Shown piece after piece: positions 1 to 5,358 of a stretch of 5,463 nucleotides of DNA. Numbering within the stretch: position 1 is the stretch's first letter; every line of letters starts with the position of its first letter. Location: positions 1 to 5,463 of the forward strand of contig JAJFLF010000133.1 of the NCBI GenBank assembly GCA_021772845.1, in the 5' to 3' direction. Made by a program: the position numbers and the translations under genes. Source of the stretch: Mariprofundus sp. Its GTDB lineage: Bacteria; Pseudomonadota; Zetaproteobacteria; Mariprofundales; Mariprofundaceae. Below the pieces are notes generated by a model that saw only the letters and a list, made by a program, of their open reading frames with translations, did not search any database and had not been told where the DNA came from.

Positions 1-624
1 CACAATCAACAATACGCCAAGCACCATCGCAACCATCAACATCACCATAAATGGCAACATCCCACCTGTCATACAAAACATAATACCGGCGGCAATCATC
101 ACTACACCCAGAATCAAATTAACAATATGCTGGCCGGCAAACACTAGCGGCTGACCGGGCAATACACCGTGCAATTTACCAAAGGCGACCAGTGATGCTG
201 TGAAGGTAATCGCTCCGATGAAGGTGCCGAGGAACAGTTCGACACGGCTGGCCATATACAACCCACCTTCAGCGTTGGCTATTCCGTAAGTCACGGGATC
301 CAGAAAAGCAGATACCGCAATCATGACAGCAGCCAAACCCACCAAAGAGTGCATAAAAGCAACAGTCTGCGGCATATGCGTCATTGGCACCTTGCGCGCA
401 GCCACACCACCAAGCAAACCACCGAATACCAGTGCCGCCACAATCCATGCATAGTTATGAACCGAATCCATTTGCAAGGTAACCAATGCAGCGATACCTA
501 TTCCCAGCATACCAAACATATTACCGCGACGCGCCGATTCCGGACTGGCAAGTCCTTTGAGAGCGAAAATGATCAAAACGGCCGCCAGCAGATAAGCAAG
601 CTCCACCATATTTGCAGATAACAT
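1..624 (-). CDS. pntB: NAD(P) transhydrogenase beta subunit, N-terminal part (runs off the left edge)
   Basis: This is the beta subunit of the proton-translocating NAD(P) transhydrogenase, an inner-membrane enzyme that reduces NADP+ with NADH driven by the proton gradient. Only the first 208 residues are inside the window; the family is about 460 residues long, so the C-terminal NADP(H)-binding domain lies beyond the left edge. The visible part is the membrane domain, with about seven hydrophobic helices (roughly residues 6-23, 35-52, 57-76, 85-106, 129-148, 161-182 and 186-208). Family signatures seen are ESARRGNMFGM (29-39), VPMTHMPQTVAFMHSLVGLA (79-98) and TASLVAFGKLHG (142-153). His92 aligns with the histidine (His91 in the E. 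coli beta subunit) implicated in proton transfer. The ATG at 624 lies 2 bases after the pntAB stop, with an AAGAGGAA ribosome binding site inside the end of pntAB, so the two are probably translationally linked. Confidence 0.96.
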   Translation of the reverse strand, partial: MLSANMVELAYLLAAVLIIFALKGLASPESARRGNMFGMLGIGIAALVTLQMDSVHNYAWIVAALVFGGLLGGVAARKVPMTHMPQTVAFMHSLVGLAAVMIAVSAFLDPVTYGIANAEGGLYMASRVELFLGTFIGAITFTASLVAFGKLHGVLPGQPLVFAGQHIVNLILGVVMIAAGIMFCMTGGMLPFMVMLMVAMVLGVLLIV

Positions 625-626
625 GA

Positions 627-971
627 TTATTTCCTCTTCTTAAACATGGATAACATGCGCTGAGTCACCATGAATCCACCAAAGATATTTACCGATGCCA
701 AACCGACTGCGATCAAACCCAGCACTGTCGCCAGATTCATTTCAACAGGGCCAGCAGCCAGAATTGCACCAACTATAATAATACTGGAAATCGCATTGGT
801 GACACTCATCAAAGGCGTATGCAATGCTGGAGTCACATTCCAAACCACGTGATATCCGACAATAATTGCCAGCACAAACACCGTGAATGAAAAAACAACA
901 GGATCTACCGCTGATGCCCCTTGTGCAGCAGCAGTTGATGCAGCTTCTGTACTTATTGCATTCAAGCTCAT
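627..971 (-). CDS. pntAB: NAD(P) transhydrogenase alpha subunit, membrane part (separate polypeptide)
   Basis: This 114-residue protein corresponds to the C-terminal membrane segment of the E. coli-type alpha subunit, encoded here as its own gene as in the three-gene transhydrogenases typified by Rhodospirillum rubrum. Three hydrophobic helices are visible at about residues 26-46, 53-74 and 80-103. They enclose the family motif TPALHTPLMSVTNAIS (47-62) and the segment NIFGGFMVTQRML (95-107), and the protein ends in a basic KKRK tail. The first 23 residues are rich in Ala and Ser and resemble a linker. The start codon overlaps the pntAA stop by four bases (ATGA), with GGGAG just upstream, so it is translationally coupled to pntAA. 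It should assemble with PntB to form the proton channel and dock PntAA. The symbol pntAB follows common annotation; pntA2 is also used. Confidence 0.95.
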   Translation of the reverse strand: MSLNAISTEAASTAAAQGASAVDPVVFSFTVFVLAIIVGYHVVWNVTPALHTPLMSVTNAISSIIIVGAILAAGPVEMNLATVLGLIAVGLASVNIFGGFMVTQRMLSMFKKRK

Positions 972-2104
972 GAGACAGCTCCCTGATTTAATAATTTCGG
1001 CTTAAGAAATGCTCCGTCCTTACAAATTAAGGAGGATTCAATCACTTCGTCTTCCATATTAATAAGTAGCGCGCCGCTCTCTTTATCAAGCATAGGCGTA
1101 ATGAAATTCACAAGATTGCGGGCATACAGGCTACTGGCATCTGTCGCCATAAGGGCCGGGATATTAACAATACCAACCAAAGTAACATCATGCTTCTCAA
1201 CCACCTGGTCCAATTCAGAGATCGGGCAATTTCCACCCATTTCAACAGCCATATCAACAATCACCGAACCCGGCCGCATAGCTTTCACCATCTCTTCAGT
1301 AATCAATACTGGAGCTGGACGACCCGGAATCAGTGCGGTTGTAATAATTACATCAGACTTGGAGGCATGTTTTGCAATCAGCTCAGACTGGCGCTGTTTG
1401 TAATCATCATCCATCTCTTTGGCATATCCACCGGCATCTTCTGCATCCGCATCCGCGGCTACTTCAATAAATTTCGCACCCAGACTCTCTACCTGCTCTT
1501 TTGCAGCAGCACGGACATCGAAGGCCTCAACATTGGCACCCAAACGACGCGCCGTTGCAATCGCTTGCAGACCGGCCACACCAGCCCCCATCACCAACAC
1601 CTTGGCTGGTTGCACTGTTCCTGCAGCCGTCATCAACATCGGAAAAAAGCGCTGATAATGTTCCATCGCTAACAGCACCGACTTATAACCAGCGATATTG
1701 GCCTGCGATGAAAGCACATCCATGCTCTGGGCTCGTGAAATACGCGGCACCATCTCCATACAAAAGTATGCGATGCCGGCATCAGCATATTGTTGCAATA
1801 ACGGATTAGAAAATGGAGCTACCAAACTTGCTACTGCAGCACCTTTTTTCACCGCACCAATTTCTTGTTCATTAAGTGCGCGCACTTTCAACACCAGATC
1901 AGCATTCGCACATGTTGCTGCAAAACCATCCGTCAGCTTAGCGCCTTTAGCCTCATAGTCGGCATCAAGAAAACTGGCTGCAACACCGGCACCTTTTTGC
2001 ACAACCACTTCACAACCGGCAGCGACAAAGCGCCCGACAGAGTCGGGGGTTGCTGCAACGCGTTTTTCCTTACTTTGGGTTTCTGCTGGAACTGCAATTA
2101 ACAT
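968..2104 (-). CDS. pntAA: NAD(P) transhydrogenase alpha subunit, NAD(H)-binding part
   Basis: A 378-residue soluble protein that binds NAD(H) and passes hydride to NADP+ on the beta subunit. The N-terminal alanine dehydrogenase/PNT domain (about 1-135) begins with the typical IAVPAETQSKEKRVAATP. The conserved active-site stretch RISRAQSMDVLSSQ lies at 121-134. By family alignment its R121, Q126, D129 and S132 match the R. rubrum residues R127, Q132, D135 and S138. The Rossmann motif GAGVAG is at 173-178, followed by the acidic residue of FDVR (D196) expected for NAD rather than NADP. The mobile-loop region around DDDYKQRQ (232-239) and MGGNCP (289-294) are also family features. The length matches stand-alone PntAA. 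The start at 2104 has GGGGAGA about 10 bases upstream. It heads the operon with pntAB and pntB. The only notable departure from the E. coli arrangement is the split alpha chain. Confidence 0.97.
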   Translation of the reverse strand: MLIAVPAETQSKEKRVAATPDSVGRFVAAGCEVVVQKGAGVAASFLDADYEAKGAKLTDGFAATCANADLVLKVRALNEQEIGAVKKGAAVASLVAPFSNPLLQQYADAGIAYFCMEMVPRISRAQSMDVLSSQANIAGYKSVLLAMEHYQRFFPMLMTAAGTVQPAKVLVMGAGVAGLQAIATARRLGANVEAFDVRAAAKEQVESLGAKFIEVAADADAEDAGGYAKEMDDDYKQRQSELIAKHASKSDVIITTALIPGRPAPVLITEEMVKAMRPGSVIVDMAVEMGGNCPISELDQVVEKHDVTLVGIVNIPALMATDASSLYARNLVNFITPMLDKESGALLINMEDEVIESSLICKDGAFLKPKLLNQGAVS

Positions 2105-2130
2105 GAATCGTTATCTCCCCAAAAAAAATC

Positions 2131-2141
2131 AGTATATAGCA
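2131..2141 (-). promoter_or_regulatory. Candidate -10 region for the pnt operon
   Basis: Read on the minus strand, this spot in the 90-base gap between folK and pntAA gives TGCTATATACT, which can be read as an extended -10 (TGC before TATATA) or as a TATACT hexamer. No good -35 is seen 16-18 bases further upstream. No terminator hairpin is visible between folK and pntAA, so read-through from folB-folK remains possible. Confidence 0.3.
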
Positions 2142-2194
2142 CTAAAAACAGCACATAATAAAAGATTTGAGAATAGTAAGGTGGACGCATCGTT

Positions 2195-2617
2195 TTACAA
2201 GCGAAGTTCAAGCTTCTCCACTATACCCAGACAATCATTAGGCACTTTAATATCCACAATTTCTGATGCAGGCACACATGCATGTGCATAACGATTCAAC
2301 TCATCATCAATAACATCACCATCATACATCAATAGATCCAAATCCAGTGTGCGCGGTTTCCATGAGCCTTCTGATCTATCTCTTCCCTGCGCATCTTCCA
2401 TCATCTTGAGTTGAGACTTTAACTTCAGATCTGTCAATTCCGAATGAAACACACAACAAGCGTTCAAAAAGTCGTCACCATCCATACCAATGGCTGCCGA
2501 CTGATAGACCGAAGAGAAGACAACCTCGCCAAAGCATTCGCGAAGGGCGATTGCCGCATCTTTTAAATGTTTTTCTGCATCAATGTTGGAGCCTAAACCA
2601 ACTAACATTTGCCTCAT
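2195..2617 (-). CDS. folK: 2-amino-4-hydroxy-6-hydroxymethyldihydropteridine pyrophosphokinase (HPPK), short form
   Basis: HPPK transfers pyrophosphate from ATP to 6-hydroxymethyl-7,8-dihydropterin, giving the substrate for dihydropteroate synthase in folate synthesis. Diagnostic motifs are GLGSN (7-11), FLNACC (50-55, matching the YLNA stretch), GRDRSEGSWKPRTLDLDLL (78-96) and the two Mg-binding aspartates D92 and D94 (E. coli D95 and D97). At 140 residues it is shorter than E. coli HPPK (159). Aligning by eye, the stretch between VID (102-104) and PASEI (116-120) is about eight residues shorter than E. coli I106-P127, and the usual VPH...R.FML pattern is reduced to YAHACVP. The C terminus is also clipped. 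The ATG at 2617 abuts the folB stop with no gap, which suggests coupled translation. A second in-frame Met at residue 4 is possible as the start. The family call is secure; full activity is less certain. Confidence 0.92.
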   Translation of the reverse strand: MRQMLVGLGSNIDAEKHLKDAAIALRECFGEVVFSSVYQSAAIGMDGDDFLNACCVFHSELTDLKLKSQLKMMEDAQGRDRSEGSWKPRTLDLDLLMYDGDVIDDELNRYAHACVPASEIVDIKVPNDCLGIVEKLELRL

Positions 2618-2977
2618 TTAAGCCAGCGAGCCTCGTTCAATCAACACAGCAACATTCTCACTGCCACGAACAGCTCCTGGTTTAGACATTTTCATCCTTA
2701 ACCACGGCACATGGAATTCGTTTAAGATGATATCAGAACAATGCTCGGCCAATGACTCGATCAAGCCGAAACTGGAAGACTCCACGAAGGAGATTAACCG
2801 TTTGGACACCGCTTTATAATCAAGCGTGTCTGCAATATCATCTGTTTGCGAAGCTTTTGAAATATCCCATGCCATCTCTAAATCTAGACGCACTGTCTGA
2901 CGGATTTCGCGCTCCCAGTCATAAATACCAATCACAGTTCGTACTTCAAGGCCTTCAATTAACACCCTATCCTTCAT
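2618..2977 (-). CDS. folB: Dihydroneopterin aldolase
   Basis: FolB cleaves 7,8-dihydroneopterin to 6-hydroxymethyl-7,8-dihydropterin and glycolaldehyde, and that pterin is the substrate of FolK encoded immediately after it. The 119-residue length matches the family (about 120). Visible signatures are LEVRTVIGIYDWEREIRQ (10-27), TLDYKAV (51-57) with the active-site Tyr54, IESLAE (73-78) with the pterin-binding Glu74, and MSKPGAVRGSENVAV (97-111) with the catalytic Lys99. The fold usually assembles as a ring of tunnel-fold subunits. The start at 2977 is preceded by a strong GGAGGT ribosome binding site on the minus strand (about 2982-2987). No folE or folP is present in the window. The gene diverges from the small zinc-finger gene at 3151 across 173 bases. 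A weak CTGTCA/TATGGT promoter reading exists just upstream but lies too close to the ribosome binding site to be convincing. Confidence 0.96.
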   Translation of the reverse strand: MKDRVLIEGLEVRTVIGIYDWEREIRQTVRLDLEMAWDISKASQTDDIADTLDYKAVSKRLISFVESSSFGLIESLAEHCSDIILNEFHVPWLRMKMSKPGAVRGSENVAVLIERGSLA

Positions 2978-3068
2978 TTTACCTCCAAACCATACAATAA
3001 CCCTAACTCTTGACAGGCTCTATCTCACAACTTCTGTTTCGCCGCTTTTTTTAGGGCGCATTTCAGTA

Positions 3069-3074
3069 TATAAT
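3069..3074 (+). promoter_or_regulatory. Candidate -10 hexamer for the first zinc-finger gene
   Basis: A perfect TATAAT lies 77 bases before the start codon at 3151 and would give a leader of about 70 bases. No matching -35 is seen at 16-18 bases (the site is a T-run, 3046-3052). The TTGACA at 3010-3015 is too far away to pair with it. The region is the divergent gap between folB (minus) and this gene. Confidence 0.4.
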
Positions 3075-3138
3075 GTCGCTGTTCAGGAATTTTTTAATTT
3101 CAAAACAGGCCTTGAATAACTTAAAACTGCACCTGTCT

Positions 3139-3144
3139 GGGGAG
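3139..3144 (+). promoter_or_regulatory. Ribosome binding site that fixes the start of the first zinc-finger gene
   Basis: GGGGAG ends six bases before the ATG at 3151. The paralogous gene at 4434 has AGGAG with the same six-base spacing. This supports the 55-residue protein rather than a longer frame from the upstream ATG at 3073, which overlaps the -10 hexamer and has no such site. Confidence 0.8.
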
Positions 3145-3150
3145 ACTATC

Positions 3151-3318
3151 ATGCGAAACACCATCATCAAATCAACTGAAGAAGTAGTATCATGCTCCGA
3201 TAATGGACACCACCCGTTAGTATATATCAATTTGAAACACAGCGCTGGTCAATGTCAGTACTGTGGTCAAAAGTTTGCTAAAGTTGCTATCGAAACGCGT
3301 CAGCCTCTTGCGGCCTGA
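3151..3318 (+). CDS. Small zf-CHCC zinc-finger protein, copy 1
   Basis: A 55-residue protein with four putative zinc ligands, C15, H21, C35 and C38 (C-x5-H-x13-C-x2-C), in the context HHPLVYINL...CQYCGQKF. This is the zf-CHCC pattern known from mitochondrial complex I subunit NDUFS6 and from short stand-alone bacterial proteins of unknown function. No signal peptide or membrane segment is visible, so it is probably cytoplasmic. It matches the second small protein at 4434-4601 position for position over all 55 residues, with 27 identities and no gap, including every ligand. Homology to NDUFS6 hints at a role in metal or Fe-S handling or respiratory-complex assembly, but that is inference. The gene converges on rlmB, with only 14 bases between their stops, and no clear terminator lies there. 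The start follows the ribosome binding site and the paralog's length. Confidence 0.9.
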   Translation: MRNTIIKSTEEVVSCSDNGHHPLVYINLKHSAGQCQYCGQKFAKVAIETRQPLAA

Positions 3319-3332
3319 CTTACACCCACTTC

Positions 3333-4076
3333 TTACTTCATTAATCGCTGTCGACAAATCTCAAACAACGCTACGCCAGTAGCTACTGACACATTCAGGG
3401 ACTCTACCGTGCCCGGCATAGGAATACTGATCAACTGATCACACGTTTCCCGCACCAAACGACGCATCCCCCTGCCCTCTGACCCCATCACGACGGCGGT
3501 AGGACCCGACAAATCCACATCATAAATAGAACCATCCGACTCTCCAGCCAGCCCAACCGTCCAAAACCCCATCTCCTGAAGTTGTTCCAGACAACGTTTC
3601 ATATTCGTTACACGTATTACAGGTAAGCGTGCCAAGGCACCGCATGCTGATTTAGCAACCACAGGAGATGTGATATCTGCGGCATGATCCTTAGGTACAA
3701 TAACAGCCAAACAACCAGCTGCTTCTGCAGTTCGCACACATGCACCGAGATTATGTGGATCGGTCACTTGATCAAGTAATAGAACCAGTGGGGAAGACGC
3801 CATATCGATTGTCTCCAACCATGGCTCTAATGATGCAAACTGGGTATCACCCGAACTCGCCATTTTCGCAACCACACCCTGATGTGGCACACCTTCCGCC
3901 AAACGAAGCAAGGCCTGCTTGGGCACAAAGGAGTGTCTCACACCGGCTTTTTTAGCAAGATGAATCAACTCATTAATTCGCGGATGATGTTTACCTTTCT
4001 CAATCAGCATCTCATCAATACTAGTGCCAGCCTCTAAGGCGTGTTTTACCGCATGAATACCAGCCAATACACTCAT
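3333..4076 (-). CDS. rlmB: 23S rRNA (guanosine(2251)-2'-O)-methyltransferase
   Basis: RlmB methylates the 2'-OH of G2251 in the peptidyl-transferase P-loop of 23S rRNA using S-adenosylmethionine. The 247 residues match the E. coli length (243). An N-terminal SpoU substrate-binding domain (about 1-77, starting LAGIHAVKHAL and containing HQGVVA at 65-70) is followed by a SPOUT catalytic domain. The three SpoU motifs are all present: LLDQVTDPHNLGACVRTAEA (100-119, with N109 and R115), VVMGSEGRGM (195-204, with E200) and IPMPGTVESLNVSVATGVAL (218-237, with the S226-L227-N228 core). The trefoil-knot SAM site is therefore complete. The start at 4076 is preceded by GGGAGT. It stands alone on the minus strand, between two plus-strand zinc-finger paralogs; it lies near the rRNA operon but is not obviously part of it. 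TrmH-like relatives are possible, but the full-length pattern favours RlmB. Confidence 0.95.
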   Translation of the reverse strand: MSVLAGIHAVKHALEAGTSIDEMLIEKGKHHPRINELIHLAKKAGVRHSFVPKQALLRLAEGVPHQGVVAKMASSGDTQFASLEPWLETIDMASSPLVLLLDQVTDPHNLGACVRTAEAAGCLAVIVPKDHAADITSPVVAKSACGALARLPVIRVTNMKRCLEQLQEMGFWTVGLAGESDGSIYDVDLSGPTAVVMGSEGRGMRRLVRETCDQLISIPMPGTVESLNVSVATGVALFEICRQRLMK

Positions 4077-4113
4077 CTTGTAACTCCCATGAACAAACTC
4101 ACTATCACTAGAG

Positions 4114-4141
4114 GTTATAACGCCGTTGTATTTAGTTGCAA
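4114..4141 (-). promoter_or_regulatory. Candidate promoter for rlmB
   Basis: On the minus strand TTGCAA (4136-4141) and TATAAC (4114-4119) are separated by 16 bases. The match to the housekeeping consensus is fair: 4 of 6 and 5 of 6. Transcription would start near 4107, giving a leader of about 30 bases that contains the GGGAGT ribosome binding site at 4083-4088. Confidence 0.45.
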
Positions 4142-4295
4142 CACATCGTTAAACATAAGCTATCAATAATCGCTAACAACAAGCTCAACAGAGCCAACTA
4201 AAACAAGCACTACATCAAAAAAACAGATGATTATTGAGATCTAGAACCACAACAGCTTTAAATAAATGATAATCCCCCAAAATAAATGTAGTTTT

Positions 4296-4311
4296 TCATC
4301 AATATTGATGA
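4296..4311. promoter_or_regulatory. 16-base perfect palindrome, possible operator
   Basis: TCATCAATATTGATGA is its own reverse complement. It lies in the rlmB/zinc-finger divergent region, ending 10 bases before a TATAAT at 4322-4327, so it would cover the -35 position of that promoter. This is a typical placement for a dimeric transcription factor site. The regulator is not identifiable from the sequence. Confidence 0.4.
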
Positions 4312-4321
4312 TGAAATGGTC

Positions 4322-4327
4322 TATAAT
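4322..4327 (+). promoter_or_regulatory. Candidate -10 hexamer for the second zinc-finger gene
   Basis: A perfect TATAAT gives a predicted leader of about 100 bases before the ATG at 4434. At 16-18 bases spacing there is no recognisable -35; that position is occupied by the palindrome at 4296-4311. A promoter lacking a -35 and overlapping a palindrome suggests dependence on, or repression by, a bound factor, but this is inference. Confidence 0.45.
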
Positions 4328-4359
4328 GGCTGTAGGATAACGCCCCGAAATTGGATTCA

Positions 4360-4380
4360 TCACTCTGTAGTGAGTTTTTA
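4360..4380 (+). other. Small hairpin with T-run in the leader of the second zinc-finger gene
   Basis: TCACT (4360-4364) and AGTGA (4369-4373) form a 5-bp stem with loop CTGT, followed by GTTTTTA. It has the shape of a weak terminator or attenuator inside the presumed 5' leader, but the stem is short and AT-containing, so it may do nothing. Confidence 0.25.
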
Positions 4381-4433
4381 ACACCTCATTATGCATCGTA
4401 ATTATTGGGAACACACAATCTTAGGAGAACAAC

Positions 4434-4601
4434 ATGAACAGCAACGTCGTCAAATCAACCGCGGATATCACTCAGTGTTCAAACAATGGTCAACATCCAT
4501 TGATCTATATCAACCTGAGCTCCGGCACTGGAAAATGTCAATATTGCGGCCAACGGTTTGTTAAATTCACTCCCTCATCAACACAAAGAATTGCCGCCTA
4601 A
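4434..4601 (+). CDS. Small zf-CHCC zinc-finger protein, copy 2
   Basis: A second 55-residue CHCC protein with ligands C15, H21, C35 and C38 at the same positions as copy 1 (3151-3318). The core reads QHPLIYINL...CQYCGQRF. It is 27/55 identical to copy 1 with no gap. The differences cluster near the N terminus, in the loop at 29-34 and in the tail (45-53); the last two residues (AA) agree. An AGGAG site six bases upstream supports the start. As for copy 1, the fold relates to the zinc domain of complex I subunit NDUFS6, and the bacterial function is not established. The gene has its own promoter-like region and a longer leader than copy 1, so the two may be expressed under different conditions. 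No clear intrinsic terminator follows; only a short T-run (about 4605-4611) without a stem is seen. Confidence 0.9.
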   Translation: MNSNVVKSTADITQCSNNGQHPLIYINLSSGTGKCQYCGQRFVKFTPSSTQRIAA

Positions 4602-4910
4602 ATCATTTTTTGGTTATCACGCTTCGATCGTCCCCGAATCAATGGGGGGCCTGAACCTATCCGGCATGGAAATGACTGGAGTATAAAGTTCAACAACTGA
4701 TTTGATTTCCAATTGAGGAAACAATCCGCATTGCACGCCCTGCGATAATTATATAGCAGCCTGGTATTTTAGTTCTGTAAAAAAATATTTACGCCATCAT
4801 CGGGAACCGATCAAATAAGATCGACAGAGCTAGCTTTAAAGATGATTTACATAGCCAAGGCTTATAAATTCTTTATTCGGCTTTAGCATTGATTTGAAGA
4901 AAAAATGGCG
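4602..4910. other. Gene-free AT-rich spacer
   Basis: No convincing reading frame, tRNA or repeat is seen on either strand. Short self-complementary spots exist: CCCC/GGGG around 4632-4647, TTTCC/GGAAA around 4706-4722, and CGATC/GATCG around 4808-4824. None has the length or flanking T-run of a functional terminator. Confidence 0.6.
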
Positions 4911-4911
4911 C

Positions 4912-4953
4912 AAAAAAAAGCCCTACTGGAGATTTCTCTCAACAAAGGGCTTT
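4912..4953 (-). terminator. Terminator-like hairpin on the minus strand
   Basis: On the minus strand, AAAGCCCT (4953-4946) pairs over 8 bp with AGGGCTTT (4924-4917), and the T-run continues to 4912, giving eight T in all. The 21-base loop contains a second small stem, GAGA/TCTC with loop GAAA. This is a good intrinsic terminator shape for transcription coming from the rRNA side. It sits about 350 bases beyond the terminator of the 5S gene, with no recognised gene between them. Confidence 0.6.
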
Positions 4954-5042
4954 GTATACCAACTATTCAAGAGAGCGTATTTACACGAATCTGTCGCCCG
5001 AAGGGTGAGGTATATGGATGAGGAGCAAGCAGTGGGTTTTTA

Positions 5043-5052
5043 CCCCCCCCCC
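5043..5052. repeat. Homopolymer tract of ten C
   Basis: Ten consecutive C on the plus strand, just after GGGTTTTTA. It is not inside a convincing gene. Such tracts are prone to slippage and to sequencing length error. Confidence 0.8.
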
Positions 5053-5172
5053 GCTAGCAGGCTGCCAATATTAGTGTGTATGGACGGATGAGAGCGGCGG
5101 AGCGCGACCGGCTATAAATGACTGAGATTGGGGACCCGATAGGGCTGGCTGGTTCCGGGGCGGCTTTCTTTC

Positions 5173-5200
5173 GTTCTTTCTTTGCCGTCAAAGAAAGAAC
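5173..5200. repeat. Perfect 12-bp inverted repeat (GTTCTTTCTTTG / CAAAGAAAGAAC)
   Basis: Two 12-base arms (5173-5184 and 5189-5200) are exact reverse complements around a CCGT loop. The left arm follows another CTTTCTTTC run (5164-5172). No T-run follows on either strand, so it is not a standard terminator. The polypurine/polypyrimidine arms and the preceding GC-richer block resemble dispersed intergenic repeats that I recall from other proteobacterial genomes, but this cannot be confirmed here. Confidence 0.7.
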
Positions 5201-5306
5201 AAGAGGAATAGTTCTTTATACTCCGAATCACTGTGATCTGGAGAAATCGGCAGTGTCCCGCCGTGCAATAGTCATCTTCTAGTTTTAGTGCTTGAATTCA
5301 GGGCAT

Positions 5307-5346
5307 AAAAAAAGCCCCACCTGAGCGTTAGCTCAAAGGTGGGGCT
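5307..5346 (-). terminator. Intrinsic terminator of the rRNA operon, after 5S
   Basis: On the minus strand, AGCCCCACCT (5346-5337) pairs exactly with AGGTGGGGCT (5322-5313). It is extended by GAGC/GCTC around a four-base loop with a two-base bulge, and is followed by a T-run to 5307. It begins 12 bases after the 5S 3' end, which is the standard arrangement for the end of an rRNA operon. Confidence 0.93.
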
Positions 5347-5358
5347 CTATATTAAATT

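Noticed and set aside
349..621. 90-codon open frame antisense to pntB
   Set aside because: The minus strand here encodes the conserved PntB membrane domain; this frame is its shadow.
1190..1672. 160-codon open frame antisense to pntAA
   Set aside because: Low-complexity antisense shadow of a well-identified gene, rich in Ser, Thr, Cys and His, with no family motif.
3010..3015. TTGACA considered as the -35 of the first zinc-finger gene
   Set aside because: The TATAAT at 3069 is more than 50 bases away, and no acceptable -10 lies 16-18 bases downstream of it.
3073..3318. Longer 81-residue version of zinc-finger copy 1
   Set aside because: The upstream ATG lies inside the TATAAT promoter hexamer, the extra 26 residues have no counterpart in the paralog, and a good ribosome binding site precedes the ATG at 3151.
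4905..5021. 38-codon frame starting with ATG (MAQKKALLEISLNKG...)
   Set aside because: It overlaps the minus-strand terminator hairpin, has no clear ribosome binding site and no recognisable similarity; more likely chance.
4894..5091. Open frame of 65 codons starting with TTG
   Set aside because: It has no good ribosome binding site, begins inside the A-run of a terminator-like hairpin, runs across the C10 tract, and the translated protein shows no recognisable motif.
5173..5200. Perfect hairpin considered as a rho-independent terminator
   Set aside because: No T-run follows the stem on either strand, and the stem is AT-rich; kept only as an inverted repeat.
4956..5306. Possible tRNA downstream of 5S
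   Set aside because: No T-arm consensus, anticodon stem or acceptor pairing could be found on either strand.
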